NCBI GenBank assembly: GCA_024336345.1
Contig: JANFOG010000018.1
Location: forward strand, 124,001 to 188,000
DNA length: 64,000 nucleotides
Source: Mariannaea sp. PMI_226
Taxonomy: Eukaryota; Ascomycota; Sordariomycetes; Hypocreales; Nectriaceae
Direction: 5' to 3'
Below the pieces are notes generated by a model, which saw only the letters and a program-made list of their open reading frames with translations, had not been told where the DNA came from and made no database searches. The position numbers and the translations under genes are program-made. Below are positions 22,105 through 33,616 of the stretch, one piece after another. Position 1 is the first letter of the stretch. Every line of letters begins with the position of its first letter.

Positions 22105-23583
22105 CTAATAAACGGCAGCCGCTTCGATTAGATCGTGCAGACGATCCCTTCGATAACCAGGTCCGTAAGCTAGGCAATGTGATGCCTGTGTAATTAAGAG
22201 ACGCAGGAACCTCGTTTCCGAGAATCTCACAGTTCGTGTTGTAGGTGTTCGATGCAACGAGGTCGTCGGCATCCTGCTCCTCCCTTTTGGTACGACAGGG
22301 AAAAAAACATCGGCATTTAGCAAGTCGGACTGCGCTGCTAGACTCGATCTCTGGAGTGCTTCAGCCGTACCAAACGATTCCTCTACGTCGACCTCTAAGT
22401 CGACCTCTCGGATATCTTGCGATATTCTCCGGAATCCACGACGTAATAAATAAGCTTCTACACCATCCGCATTGATTAGTGTTTGAGATGTGCTGAGATG
22501 GTACGTGTTCCCTGCTTGTGCATCATTCAACGCATGTAAATCGATTAAAGGGCTTAAAATAGGCAGATTTTTGTATCCTTGACTGTCGAAGATCTGAAAT
22601 CCCGTTTTGCTCAATCGGTGGGCCTCACTTTGTCCTGGGCCTAGGAACCATCGAAGATTGAAGAGTAGCTCATCTCTGGAATGGAATCTGAGCGCGTAGC
22701 GGAAAATATTGCTCGCCTCCTCTGATGACGAAACATTTTTTGCCTCTAACAGAATATAGTACACGTAGTACAAGGTAGCTTGGATGAGGAGATTGCTGAT
22801 AGATTGAGGTGCAGAAAATCCGGTGTCCTGGTCAAGAGACGCCGTGTACGAAAACGGTACGTCTCCTGTCCAGCCGTTCCCCATTATATTAACATTGCCA
22901 GGAGATCCAGTGAGCCCAGGCAAAAAGGAATGCAATGAGTCAAATTGATTCGTAACATCAGTCCGGTTATTGACATACACAGGCGCGGTCCAAGGCTGTA
23001 GAACTGAGGCGGTTTGGGGCAAATGCGCTTCCTCGAGCTTTGCTGTTGAGCTAGCTACCATATTGTCCCCGGAGTTCCGGGTCATGTCCGGGGTTGGCTT
23101 GGAGATATTGCTACCCTTGTCTCCGATTATAGAAGGGTCCGGATTTGGATCTGATGAGGCTGCAGCCAAAGTTAGAAAGGTCTGCATAGTGCTGTGAAGT
23201 CTCGCGTTCAGTTCGGGATCATTCCGCTGGTGCTGGTGGTTGGAATGGATGATATGGTCGACCAGCGTAATAAAGGCATCACCCATCCTTTCAATCGTCT
23301 CTTCAAGTCGAGTAATCCGTTGCTCACTTTCGGCTTCAGCTGCCCGTTTGCGGGCCCTGAATACGGTCTGAGCATATCTATTTCTTGCTCGTAGGGTCTA
23401 CAAATCAACCTCAGTCAGCTTCAGCTCCTAGTGTCATTGTCGTCGAGTGAACTCATAACGTGTGGGCGGCTGGGTGTGATGGTGAAGGTTCGGGGACCCA
23501 CTAACCCTCAGTGATGAATCCCCTTCACTGGTTTCTTTTCGGGGGCGTCCCCTCCCTTTTTTCGACCCCCCTGGTGAAGACAT
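22105..23583 (-). CDS. bZIP transcription factor with AT-hook and DUF3425-type C-terminus
   Basis: Two exons (23583-23506, 23397-22105; 108-nt intron, phase 0) give 456 aa. Exon 1 encodes a 26-residue N-terminus with GRGRPRK at about residues 10-16, a textbook AT-hook core that binds the minor groove. Exon 2 begins with the basic region RARNRYAQTVFRARKRAAE (the N-x7-R bZIP pattern is NRYAQTVFR), then a short leucine/isoleucine heptad zipper ITRLEETIERM. The C-terminal half matches the layout of DUF3425 (PF11905) bZIP regulators of fungi, with RRDRLHDLIEAAAVY at the end. Members often control secondary metabolism or stress genes. The Gln/Thr-Val substitution inside the basic region (normally NR.AQRAYR) may change base preference. 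Neighbours on the upstream side are an enoyl-reductase pseudogene and an efflux pump. Confidence 0.85.
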
Positions 23584-25351
23584 ATTGCAGAATAGGTTCG
23601 TTCGGCCGAGAGCGTGTTGGAGGTTCGCGACATCACTAATGATGGTGAGTCTCTGTTGTCAGGAACTGCTTTTCTCACGTGAGGTTGGCGGCGCTAGATC
23701 GGCATATTTATATAATGCATCCGACGACGACGGATTGAAGCAAATGATGACTAAAAGCAGTCTATCAATCTCTACCAAGTTACAAAGGGAGAATGGAGAC
23801 CTTCTAGACTCAATCTCAATGTTCGCTCTTATCAATGCCATTTAAATTGCTAGCCAGAGCAAATAGCCATGAAATGTCGTGTGTGTGATTTCCGCTGGAC
23901 CTTGTTTCTGTCCGCCACCACAATCTGACCTTGTTCAACTTGCACAAGGGAATAGTATAGACTTGAGAGGCTAGACTGCCTACCTGTCTTTCCTATATCT
24001 TACTTGTACCTTACCTAACCTATGGTAGATACCTATCATAGGCAGACCTGTGCCCTAGAGTACCTAGTTAGGCCACGATAGGCTTCCTTTCGCCAGGCCT
24101 AGAGAATTAAAGCACCATTTTTAGAGGCCTACCTGTATCCTTTGCCATCATATATCTTAGAGAGGAAGTCTAAGTCAGGAATTTGGTCATCGAGAAGCGC
24201 AATCGCCCAATTGCAAGAGTGCCCATAAAACACGTTCTGGATGAGACGACGATGGACGGAGGGTTCCGCACCGGAAGCTCTGGAAGGGAACAGCTCTCAT
24301 AGCTCAAAGCTGATGCAAGGCATTTGTGCCTTTCTTGGTCCGCCCAGCATGGGACAAGACTTTTACTTAAAAACTGAGACAGTTTTCATAGCATATCGGG
24401 GATAACATGAGTATTGACTTTACCCAGGGATCCGGTTTGGCTCGGATATATAGTTATTCTAACATTGCCTCCATGTCTAATCAGTCCGTCATTAGCGCAA
24501 CAACATTACATATGAAGACACAAGGGCAGACAAGCCGAAATAGTTCCCGCATGTTTGTCCACTTCATGCCCGATAAAGCAGAAATGTCGATCTCAACGTT
24601 CCACAAAATGAAATGTTTCAAGCTCTTGGTATGCGCAGCGGCGGCTTCGATGGCCGTGATGCCATCCATTTTAGACGGTTGAGCGTGCAAGTCTTTGACA
24701 GTTACACTTTTGCATGATTAGGAACCCGCAAGTAACGAGACACCCGACGGAGACTGTTTTATTTATAAGGATTAAATGGTGAAAAGCTACATGGCGTGCA
24801 AACTCGATTCAAGACGCATGACAAATAGTCCCGATTTCACTAACCAAAAAAATCCTTGGCTTGACAAGCTAGCAAGCGATTTGATTGCCCTGCTGAATGC
24901 TTTCTTAAAAGAATAAAGATCACCTGGAAAGCGAAATTAAACCGCCGTCCGGTATTTGAGTACGATGAATGTAGTTGCTTCCAAACAAGCCATACGCACA
25001 TTGCCTGGTCATATTGAGGAACCGCTCCGAATTGGAATTTACCATCATCACCCCTGTGAAATATAATTATTCATGAGCCCGGCCCCGGCCAACTTATATT
25101 TCCCAAGCGAGCTATATTTGAATTAATATTATTCAACACTCCGACTGAGTGGATCTCTTCATTGTCCAAGTGCTGTAGGTAATTGTATGTACCGCTGCAT
25201 TGGCTGAAAAACGCAATAAATCTATTTAGCGTACACATATGCTAATTCTCTCTGTTGACAAGCATAAGTCTCATTTACCACATTCTTCCAAAAACAAGAA
25301 GAAGAAAAAAAAATATTAGCCAGGAGTGTCTGCTCTACTGTCTGTGTAAAC
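23584..25351. other. Intergenic, CCTA/TAGG-rich
   Basis: The first part is the bZIP promoter. About 23975-24140 is dense in CCTA and TAGG motifs on both strands. No intact gene was recognised. Confidence 0.5.
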
Positions 25352-25930
25352 ATGAAGGAAGCTATCGTTTGACTCCAGCTTGGAAGTCGAGATCGTTGAT
25401 ACCTAGATCCCGGTGCTCAGCAGAGAAGAGGTCATCGTGAAGAGTGTGGCAATCGAGATTAACCATGTTGATTGGAAAGAGTGTAGATGCCCACGTGGCG
25501 CTTCATCTTTATATCTCATCGTTTCTTGACGGCTCCAAAGGTGGCATCGTAATCGATTATCGCATGGGTCCACATTTTGTGGCCGCTGAGCTTCAAAGGC
25601 TGGCTCCGAAGCTTGAGTACGACGCTCTGGATGCGATTAGCACAGTTGATACAATGTCTTGTTGTGTCACCGTGCTGGGTTCTGCCAAGAGGCGTTACAG
25701 ATCTAGTCCTTCGCCAAGGGCCGCCGCCACAGGTCTCTGGTGGAATCCAGACACGTATCTCCATCGCTCAAGCGCCGTTGGAGCAAAGCGACCCAGGGAG
25801 TGAGATTTCCGCATTGAGGCCTTTTACATATACTAATTATCTCCGTCTCTCTAATGCCTTGGCGAATAATCTCATTTTGAACCACCCATTTGAGGTCGTT
25901 GATGGCGGCCGGAGGGGATGGCAAAATTAG
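25352..25930 (+). pseudogene. Decayed medium-chain dehydrogenase/enoyl reductase
   Basis: The remains of a zinc-binding-dehydrogenase-type (MDR) reductase, the family of trans-acting enoyl reductases of fungal polyketide clusters. It opens MKEAIV then hits TGA. After a frame change it reads VEIVDT, a TAG, then IPVLSREEVIVKSVAIEINH and VDWKE, the usual N-terminal strand pattern. Most of the middle (GroES-like remainder and start of the Rossmann fold) is missing. A later frame shows GGIVIDY and EYDALDAISTVDTM, resembling the cofactor-domain region. A third frame ends with LANNLILNHPFEVVDGG, resembling the family's C-terminal tail. At least two stops, two frame changes and an internal deletion make it non-functional. 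It sits 0.5 kb from the DHA2 pump gene's 3' end. Confidence 0.7.
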
Positions 25931-26463
25931 CACAACCAAGAACGTTGCTAGCATATCGCATTGATGAAAGTCGAGAAGATAGATATCCTTATTACTAGCC
26001 ATCAAGAGAGCCCATCTGACAACTTCTAGGGGAATATATGCCAAGTGCTGCCTCTTATTATTGCATTCGGTTTTGATTGTAGCTGTTAACTTTGTTTTTC
26101 TTTTCTTCTGCGTCACTCTTACGCTCGCTAATAAACACGAAGTCCGCTATCCATGTGACGATCGACATGAATTGTGTTAGACAACAAATACCACTTTTTG
26201 TGAACCCAACTGTAACCAGCTAGTCAATATTTACAGGAAATCTTTTAATATTACTGATGTCTATATTGTTGCAAGATGCTCTAACGTTTTTCTATGCTAA
26301 AAAGAAAAAAAGAGAAAGAAAAGGGGGGGGGGGGATGAATGGGAAATCTATGAGTGTATGGTCGAATATTTTGGTGTTCCAGCTTTATCTGCCCAAAATC
26401 AAACAATAGAGGCGGACTACCATAGGGAGGGTGGTGTGTCAAGCAAACAAGAAACCTAGATAT
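25931..26463. other. Spacer with poly-G tract
   Basis: Between the pseudogene and the pump gene's 3' end. Contains a 12-base G run at 26323-26334 preceded by an A/G-rich stretch. No gene. Confidence 0.5.
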
Positions 26464-28280
26464 CTAACCTGCAGAGACTTCCAACGGCAACTTCTCGAGT
26501 CTCATAAAGGCGGCGCACACCAAGGTCAGTGCCCCGGCGCCAATGACCAAACCATACAGCGAGCTAATCGTTCGAACAAGCGCACCGATGGCTAATTCTC
26601 TCACCCTTGCATCGCTGTGTGTCAAGACGACAGACTTCACTCCAGCAAGTGCAGATTTTATATCTGCCTGGCTGTAGTCAAACTCCTTCAGCGCATCCTG
26701 AAGGAAGTGGAAACCAAGATTTTGGTAAATGGAACCCGAGATGGCCAGAGCGATGGAGATGCTACCAAGTTGAGCAATGTTGATGAATCCGATCGCAGCA
26801 GGAACCTCGTGGGGCTTCACTTTGACTGGCGCGACTGCATAGGCGATTTGCTGGGTGAGGCCGGCGCCAATGGCGATGAGCACTTCAAATCCATATATCG
26901 CGGCAGCTTCGGTGCTGGCCGTCACCAGACTGTACATAAGCGACCCGCCGATGAGCATAAAAGCGCCCGAAGGTATGTACCATGGCATATAGTAGCCGAA
27001 TACCGGGAGCAAGGCGCCTGAGAACATAGTGAAAGTAACATTGACCGTAATGAAAGGTAGCAGACGAACGGCAGCCTTGATTGCAGAGTCATTTTTAGTA
27101 AACTGAAAGAACAAAGGGACGTAGTAGACCGGTACGAAAAGCGCTGAGGCAGCAGTCCCAGTCACAATATAAAGAAGAACCATGATCCTTTGGCTGAGGA
27201 ACTGGACTGGGAATAGACGGTTCTTCTCAGATGTGAAGATGCAGAAAGTCTGCTGGACGGCGTAACCGACCAGGGAAGCACCAAAAACAACCCAGAGAGT
27301 AATTGACCCTGCAGAGTTCCATTCCCATACAGGACCAGCATATGCCAGAACAACCATGAAGAGTGTAAAGGTGGACGCGTTCAGCACAGCTCCTACCCAA
27401 TCAACCGCTGCCAGCTTCGACTTGACAGAGATTGTCGGTTGAGGATTACAGCCAGGAAACCATAGCAGATAGATGGGAGCAGTGACGGCGGCCAGAACCA
27501 AATTGATGTAAAAGGCCCATCTCCAAGTACCACCGCTAACCGCGAATGCACCGCCAATGAGGGGACCGAGAATGGCGCCAGTTCCCCAGCATAGCCCGAC
27601 GAGGGCGTTGTACAATGCTCGTTCTCTGAGGTTGGTTAGGATGGCTATATAGTTCAGGCATCTTCATTACCCAGTTTGTCAGCACCAAAGTCTTGCAATA
27701 AAAGAGAAGAAGAAAGGAATTGATGAAGGTAGTACGCTGGGGTCTCACCCAAGATACATGCCTGCGCCTCCCACTCCTGCAATCACTCTGCCTACGATCA
27801 TTGCATTCATCGAAGGCGCAGCTCCACAAACAGCACTTCCGACTTCAAATACTGCAATGCTTCCGAGGTAGAGCCATTTGATTTCAAAGGAGCCGTAAAG
27901 AGAGCCGAGCAGGAGAATGGTAGCAACGGAGCCCATAGGAAAGCCAATGCCGACCCAGGAGAGTTTCTCGATCTCACCGAGAGATTCTAGAATAGGACCC
28001 TGGACGTCTGCTGCAATGGTAGTATCCAGTCCTATCCCGCGGTTTTGTTAGCTTAACTAGGAATTTCACCAACCACCTTCCCGTAAGTCCTTGTCGGGGC
28101 CGTACCGTAGAGAACAGCAGTCAGATAGAGCCCTACGCATATAGATATCCATCTTAGGCGCGAGAAAGACCGTTGCTGGGGCGGTGTCGTGCTATCTGTC
28201 CCCCGCTCATGTTCATTTGTCGTTTGGTCAGATGACTCGGCATCTGAACTGACTTGGAACTCCTTAATGGACGGATCCAT
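26464..28280 (-). CDS. MFS efflux pump, DHA2 family, 14 TM
   Basis: Three exons (28280-28106, 28031-27749, 27661-26464) give 551 aa, the usual size of 14-TM fungal DHA2 exporters that expel secondary metabolites and drugs at the plasma membrane. The second acceptor was chosen because it yields GAGMYLGCLNYIAILTNL, the conserved run through helices 4-5. Visible hallmarks are LDTTIAADVQGPI after helix 1, SWVGIGFPMGS, GRVIAGVGGAG, the motif-C region WGTGAILGPLIGGAF, TWRWAFYINL before helix 7, and the long C-terminal extension with helix 14 (YGLVIGAGALTLVCAAFM). The N-terminus is hydrophilic and Ser/Thr-rich. It is transcribed divergently from a short-chain dehydrogenase across a 0.8-kb shared promoter, which suggests co-regulation. 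Confidence 0.92.
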
Positions 28281-29077
28281 TGGTTTGGCTAGTGGTTCGG
28301 AAACTGGTGCGTGGACGAATTGTATGTACGTTCAATTTCTTAGACTTAGAACAGAGAACTAAATAGTGCAAAAGTATGGTTTGAGCTTTCTTATGTACTT
28401 GGGATGTGATATGCATGCGTGCGTCACCAATCGGTTGCGAGAGGAAATTCAAGTTCTGGTGCTGATTGCATCCGTACAGATTAGTAAATAAACATGAAAG
28501 CATATCTGTAAGCAACACCAAAAAGAAAAAAAATAGAATCCTTTAGACATTCCACGGAAAAAAATAAACAGATCGCTTACTCACTTCTACATGAGTAGCA
28601 ATGTGGCCTGGATCAATACAGTCGGTTTCTTTTTTCAAGAGTCCGAGATATCTATTGGCCTTCCATAGTCGTTCGGCTCTTAGCTTGCTGGGGCACATAT
28701 CTGGCATCTAGTTCTGATTTGCGGGCCGGGCTCGATTATTCAAGATTCCGTCCTCTTATAATTAGCACGCCTTGGATGACGGCAAGCTGTGAATTCTCCG
28801 AAACACTCTACGACGATTTGTAAGAAAGGATCTCTAATCAATAAAAGCATTCTTTGTTATCTCCAAGTTCGCATGAACAACTTGGCTTTCATGACGTACT
28901 ATTTGTGTATCCGTGTTTGTTGGGCTGAGGGTAAGTTCATATATATAGCAAGGAGTGTGTTGTGCTACCTGAGTCATGACATCAATACCAGCCAACTAAA
29001 CACAAAACTGCCTGACCAATCACTTTACTGTCGCTAGGCACTCTCCATAGTCCAAGCCCACTGGTTGCACAGCAAAT
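28281..29077. promoter_or_regulatory. Divergent promoter, DHA2 pump and SDR
   Basis: A 0.8-kb spacer between start codons pointing away from each other. No gene lies inside. I could not identify a clear palindromic regulator site by eye. Confidence 0.5.
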
Positions 29078-29932
29078 ATGGCTTCCTTTGTGGCGACTCA
29101 CCTCAAACCCTATGATGCCCTCACCGCTGCAGTGTCGACAAATCCACTCTCCGGGAAAACCTTTTTGATCACGGGTGCTAGTCGAGGGGTAGGAGAGCAT
29201 ATTACACGAGAAATTGCAGCAGCGGGTGCGCAACGCATTGGCATTGTCGGCCGTAATCGTCAAAGCATCAACGATGCTAGAAATCGCTTCGAGCAGGCTT
29301 TCCCAGGGACCGCGTTCGAGGCGTTCGCAGCTGACATCACCGACGAGGCAAAAATCGCGTCTGTTTTTGAAATCTTTGGCGTTCCTGATGTCCTAATCAA
29401 CAACGCTGGCCATTTCCCGGATGAAGGGCCTTTTATCAAGGAAAACTTGAAGAGCTGGTGGTCCGGCTTTGAAATTAACATTTTGGGCACTGCTATCGTT
29501 ACTCAACAATTTCTCAGAGCTAAACCCAAGGAGAAGGGTGCTATTGTCCTTAATGTATCTACCCTTGCTATCCACATGCGTTTTCCTCTTCACGCTTGGT
29601 CTGGCTATACCGGAAGCAAAACGGGCCAAGCACGTATCTTCGAACATATCCGCTTCGAGCACCCTGAAGTTCGGTTTGTCAATTGCCATCCGGGGACTAT
29701 CGAGTCCGATGGATTTGCTAGATCTGGTGCCCCGCCACCTCCCGGTGGTATGACGGACGGGAGACTTGCGGGACAATTCTTTGCTTGGCTTTGTTCCCAG
29801 GAAGCCGACTTCCTAAGTGGACGGTTTGTGTGGGCAGAATGGGACATTGATGAGCTTAAAGCTAAAAAGGAGCAAATATTGGAGGATGACCTTTTGCTCA
29901 CGACTGTCGATGGCTTTGTCAAAGGTTGGTAG
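29078..29932 (+). CDS. Short-chain dehydrogenase/reductase (SDR) 1
   Basis: Intronless, 284 aa, a classical-length SDR that oxidises or reduces a small substrate with NAD(P). The cofactor loop is TGASRGVG (about residues 32-39) and VGRNR after strand 2 favours NADP(H) by its basic residue. The NAG motif is LINNAG, the catalytic Ser is in LNVSTLAIH, and Tyr/Lys form YTGSK. After the active site comes NCHPGTIESDGF, then a C-terminal FLSGRFVWAEWDIDEL block that is strikingly like the second SDR at about 34 kb. The substrate is unknown. It is head-to-head with the DHA2 pump. Confidence 0.92.
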   Translation: MASFVATHLKPYDALTAAVSTNPLSGKTFLITGASRGVGEHITREIAAAGAQRIGIVGRNRQSINDARNRFEQAFPGTAFEAFAADITDEAKIASVFEIFGVPDVLINNAGHFPDEGPFIKENLKSWWSGFEINILGTAIVTQQFLRAKPKEKGAIVLNVSTLAIHMRFPLHAWSGYTGSKTGQARIFEHIRFEHPEVRFVNCHPGTIESDGFARSGAPPPPGGMTDGRLAGQFFAWLCSQEADFLSGRFVWAEWDIDELKAKKEQILEDDLLLTTVDGFVKGW

Positions 29933-30760
29933 ATGATTCGGTGAAGTATCTAATGCAGAGTTAGCGGCAAAAGTCTTGAGCCCACCTCCCTTCCAGTGGC
30001 GCGACATGAATAGACCAAGAGTGTTTTTTTTAACAGCAATGAATTTCATGATAATTCACACAAACTTGATAATATTAGTATCAATCAGAGCCCAGAACTA
30101 GAGACTGCTTGCTGACCCGATTGAGTACTGATGCTGTCTGATTGACGCATACGATTAAGCTACGTGTACCCTAGGACTTGAAAAAATGTGATATAGATTC
30201 CTTCATTCACTCTATATAGCTAGGCAGACACTGAAGTAGACTTGAAACCTGCATTGTGAATCACCTTAATGCATTGCCTATAAAAACGCTTCCACAGCCA
30301 TATTTGCCTACCTTGTTTATGTTAAAGCCCAGACTCCCCCCATGAGCTAAAACTGTATTGAAGTTTATTTCCCAAAATATGCACAGAAACCTATCGCAAT
30401 TATTATTGTGCGGTATGCCAGCATCACGTCAGCACCGTAATGGCATTAGCAAAATGCGAAGTCGCCTGTGACCCTGATCAAGAACCTTGCCTTGCCAAGC
30501 CAACTCTTCAAGTGGAGCGACATGCTGTCGGGTCAGAGGAATGCAAAAAGTGTGAAGAGTTAAAGAAAAAGGAAAAGAAAAAGGAACCAAACGTGCCAGC
30601 TGGTAGTAAAAGGGACTCATCTATGGTCAGTCATTAGAACAGAGCGGAATGTTTAGGTAGACATGACAGACCGCCAACTTTTCTTGTTTCAAAGAAGAAA
30701 TAATCCTTTATAACAAACCAATCTATTCAAAGAAGTTACTCAGATAATCGACTCGTACAA
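29933..30760. other. Convergent 3' region, no gene recognised
   Basis: Between SDR 1 and the Zn2Cys6 regulator on the opposite strand. A 65-codon Lys/Glu-rich frame at 30440-30637 looks like chance. Confidence 0.5.
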
Positions 30761-33078
30761 TCACTGCTGCGCTTCGAATACAGCCTCCTGCCAGATTTCC
30801 AACTCGACAGCTTCATCCATGTGCTCGGACGGCCAAACAACTGAATCCAAGCAACTCTTCGCCTCGTCCCATCGAGTGATGCCTGTCTTTCGAATCCATC
30901 TCACGATGAAGCTTCGGAAACAAGACTCAAAGGCTGTGGGCAAAGATCCTGCGCCATGGCGCCGATGCTTCGCAATACTGAGCGCCCCTGTAAAAGCTTG
31001 CCAGAACCCAAAATTCAACGCAACGATGTCATCGCCACCTTCACAGGTGCAGTCTTGTCTGCTTAGATCTCCCGCAAGGATATAGAGCACCCGTCGATGA
31101 AGCCTGTTCTCGAGCAGCTGTCCAGCGTTCCAAACTCCCAAGACTTCATTCAAATACAGTCCAATAGTAGAAGTCATACCAGACCAAGAAACTAACAGTT
31201 TCCCCTGTGGTGTCTTTTCAGTTTTAGTATTATTTTTCTTCCCATACATTGAGTTTGCATGGGAGCCGACCAGGACCAAGAGTAATCTTGTAGCAGCCCC
31301 TTCAAGCCATATTTGATCAATCCGGCCCCCGAAACTGCGCCCTTGGTTCATTTCTGCCTGCTTTCGGAGAGTAGTCATCATGGTAAATTTTCTCAGGCAT
31401 TCAACGAACGGGAACCCATCAACGAGCTGAAGATTGGTGCCGTCGGGAGGGACGTTGAAGAAGGACGGAAACAATCTCATTGATTGGAGCCTGGTCTCCA
31501 GGCCGTCCTTTTCTTCAACATGCCACTTGTGCATGAGATCCTCAATATCTGCTGGAATTGACTTGAAGTCATTGCCAACAAGGTCGTGGATTCTGCTTTT
31601 TACGCCGTGGACGAAATTATACGTACTATATATAGCATCGAGGTATGAGTATTGCAATTCCTTACTTCGATGATGGAAACACACTTAGAAAAAAGAAAAG
31701 AAGGGAAAAAGGGACTCACAGAAGAAAATACCGGTTGGCGAGTTCATCTTCCAGCCCCAACTTTGGCTGAATTACGCTTGTGATTGGTCTATGCAAGTCC
31801 ATCATTCGCATGAGACCGTCAATGTGAGTGTCGGCAGTCTGAACATCGCCAAGACAGCACTAAAGAAAATAATCATGTTCAGCATTTATCCACCAGTCCG
31901 AATGTGACCATGACCACGCCATACACACCTCTGCGAAAGCCAAGGTGCATATTTCTCTAATGCACGTTGTCACTAGCTTGGGACTGGGGCTTCCCAGCCA
32001 TTCATTGATAAGCTGCATGGCGTCGACCTTGTGGAAAAGAAAAGTCGACTCGTAGCTCCGTAGGCTACCGGCATTCCACGTATAGTGCAATGCAGCAATG
32101 AGAAGCGAGCTGCGAAAGGCATTTGGGTTCTGTATTGTAAGTGCCAGGCTAGAATCCCATAGTCTCAGTAAAATTCCGATTGTAATGATAAATCTAATCC
32201 GGTGGGCTCGCTCGCTTGGCTTGCGTTGCATTCAACTTACTAGTCCTGGTTTTTACGATCTACATCATGGCCAACGGGCTTTTGCGCAAGAAAAACTGCA
32301 GCTCGAGGGTCAGTGCCTTGTCCAAGCGGACCATACCATCGTCCAAGGTACCGCATTATGAGGTACAAGGGGATTGGCGGGGGTTGCAAAACTTGCAGTA
32401 ATGAAAGAGCTCAGTCGACCTAAACGGCATGCTACTCGGCAGAGCATTGAAGGGGTCCGCCTTGGACGACGCCACCAACGGCATCTGGATCTGGAGGGAT
32501 TGAGAGGGAGGGGGCGCCCATGGTTCTTGTTCGCCTGGGAGCCATGTTTTTCTTCGATCGCGGAGCGGCAAGCCAAGAGCGGAATATTCGCAGGACACCT
32601 TTGCATTGGAGCAAGTGATGCTAAAGAAAATGACGGGTTAGTAATTGGAGACTGATAAAGGTAGAATTGCCCGAATGATGGGAATGCTAGGTAGTTAGTG
32701 TCCTCGGTGTTGGTGCTGACGTTGGCGCTGACGTCGGCGCTGGCAACTGAAGAAGGCCCAGCAGCTACTAATAATGATGATAAGAAGAAGAATAATAATA
32801 ATGGATAATAATCGACAAATCTGCCCAATTCAGTTCACCTCATATCAGCTGCAGCTACAGCTAACCATGGAACTGAAGCTGAGCTGAAGGTGGCGAGGGA
32901 CAACAAAAAACATGGCGCCCGTATATTTGGCCTAAACGGGTGCGCACCAAATACCAAAGGACTAAAATTAGGTGAAAACTGACCAGATGGGGCGCTTCTC
33001 GTCACACTTTACGTGTCGCTGCTTGCAAGTAAGACAGCCAGTTCGGCTTCTAGTGTGGCGTCTGCGTGACCTCTGCAT
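30761..33078 (-). CDS. Zn2Cys6 transcription factor, Fungal_trans_2-like
   Basis: Six exons (33078-32984, 32620-32367, 32295-32241, 32148-31929, 31859-31720, 31664-30761) close in frame at 555 aa. The zinc cluster is cut by a 363-nt intron inside the fourth Cys codon: CLTCKQRHVKCDEKRPI(TG), then (C)ITCSNAKVSC, giving C-x2-C-x6-C-x6-C-x2-C-x6-C. The linker WLPGEQEPW and DPFNALPSSMPFRSTELFHY are typical of regulators with the PF11951-like domain. QNPNAFRSSLLIAALHYTW and STFLFHKVDAMQLINEW belong to that domain. Exon 3 and the introns on either side of it are my least certain choices, as is the 31664 acceptor, so a frame lesion there is not excluded. It lies between the two related SDR genes and is divergent from SDR 2, so these are natural target candidates. 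Confidence 0.75.
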
Positions 33079-33616
33079 CCTGTCAAGTGCTCTGGCCAGT
33101 GGCACGCGATTCACAGCCAGTAGAATCAATTTATGTGAGCTTGGTTTTTCTGTTTTTGTTCTTTTCTCCGAACGGGATGGTGTTGAGCGGTGACGGATTG
33201 AAGAAGGAAATGGGGGGGAAATAAATCCCTGACCTTTGCGTTCTCTGTAAGCTGCCATCAGAGAGAGGCACAGGCGTGAAACCCGTCAGCACTAAGAAAT
33301 CAAATCCGGCAGTCCCGCGAGCTCCGTACGGAGTGATTCTTTTGGGGATGCTGTGCCCACAGTACTAGACTTTTTTGGGACGAATAGTCGAAGTGAAGCT
33401 ATCACCAAAGTCTCAAATGGTGTTCTTGGCGGGAAAGACTGAGGTGTATATAAAATGGGCATCAGGTTCGTTATGGGAATTCATAATAGCAAAAGTATCT
33501 CTCATCGACTACTTTTTCTTGTATAAAAAAATATCCAGCATTCACACACTCATCGCTCATAAGCCTCTTTATAACCCAGTCCAACCCAGTCCAACCTAAC
33601 CATCTCAAGTCTCATA
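33079..33616. promoter_or_regulatory. Divergent promoter, C6 regulator and SDR 2
   Basis: A 0.54-kb spacer between divergent start codons. A clear TATA element (TATATAAA, 33447-33454) lies about 165 nt before the SDR 2 start, and two CCAACC-type repeats (GTCCAACCCA/GTCCAACCTA) are near 33580-33600. Confidence 0.55.

Noticed and set aside
30440..30637. 65-codon Lys/Glu/Cys-rich frame
   Set aside because: No recognisable motif or splice partner, and low-complexity KKKEKKKE tail; likely chance.
32310..32828. 172-codon minus-strand frame starting MGRFVDYY
   Set aside because: Overlaps the C6 regulator's second exon in another frame and runs into its zinc-cluster intron; the regulator frame carries the conserved cysteines.
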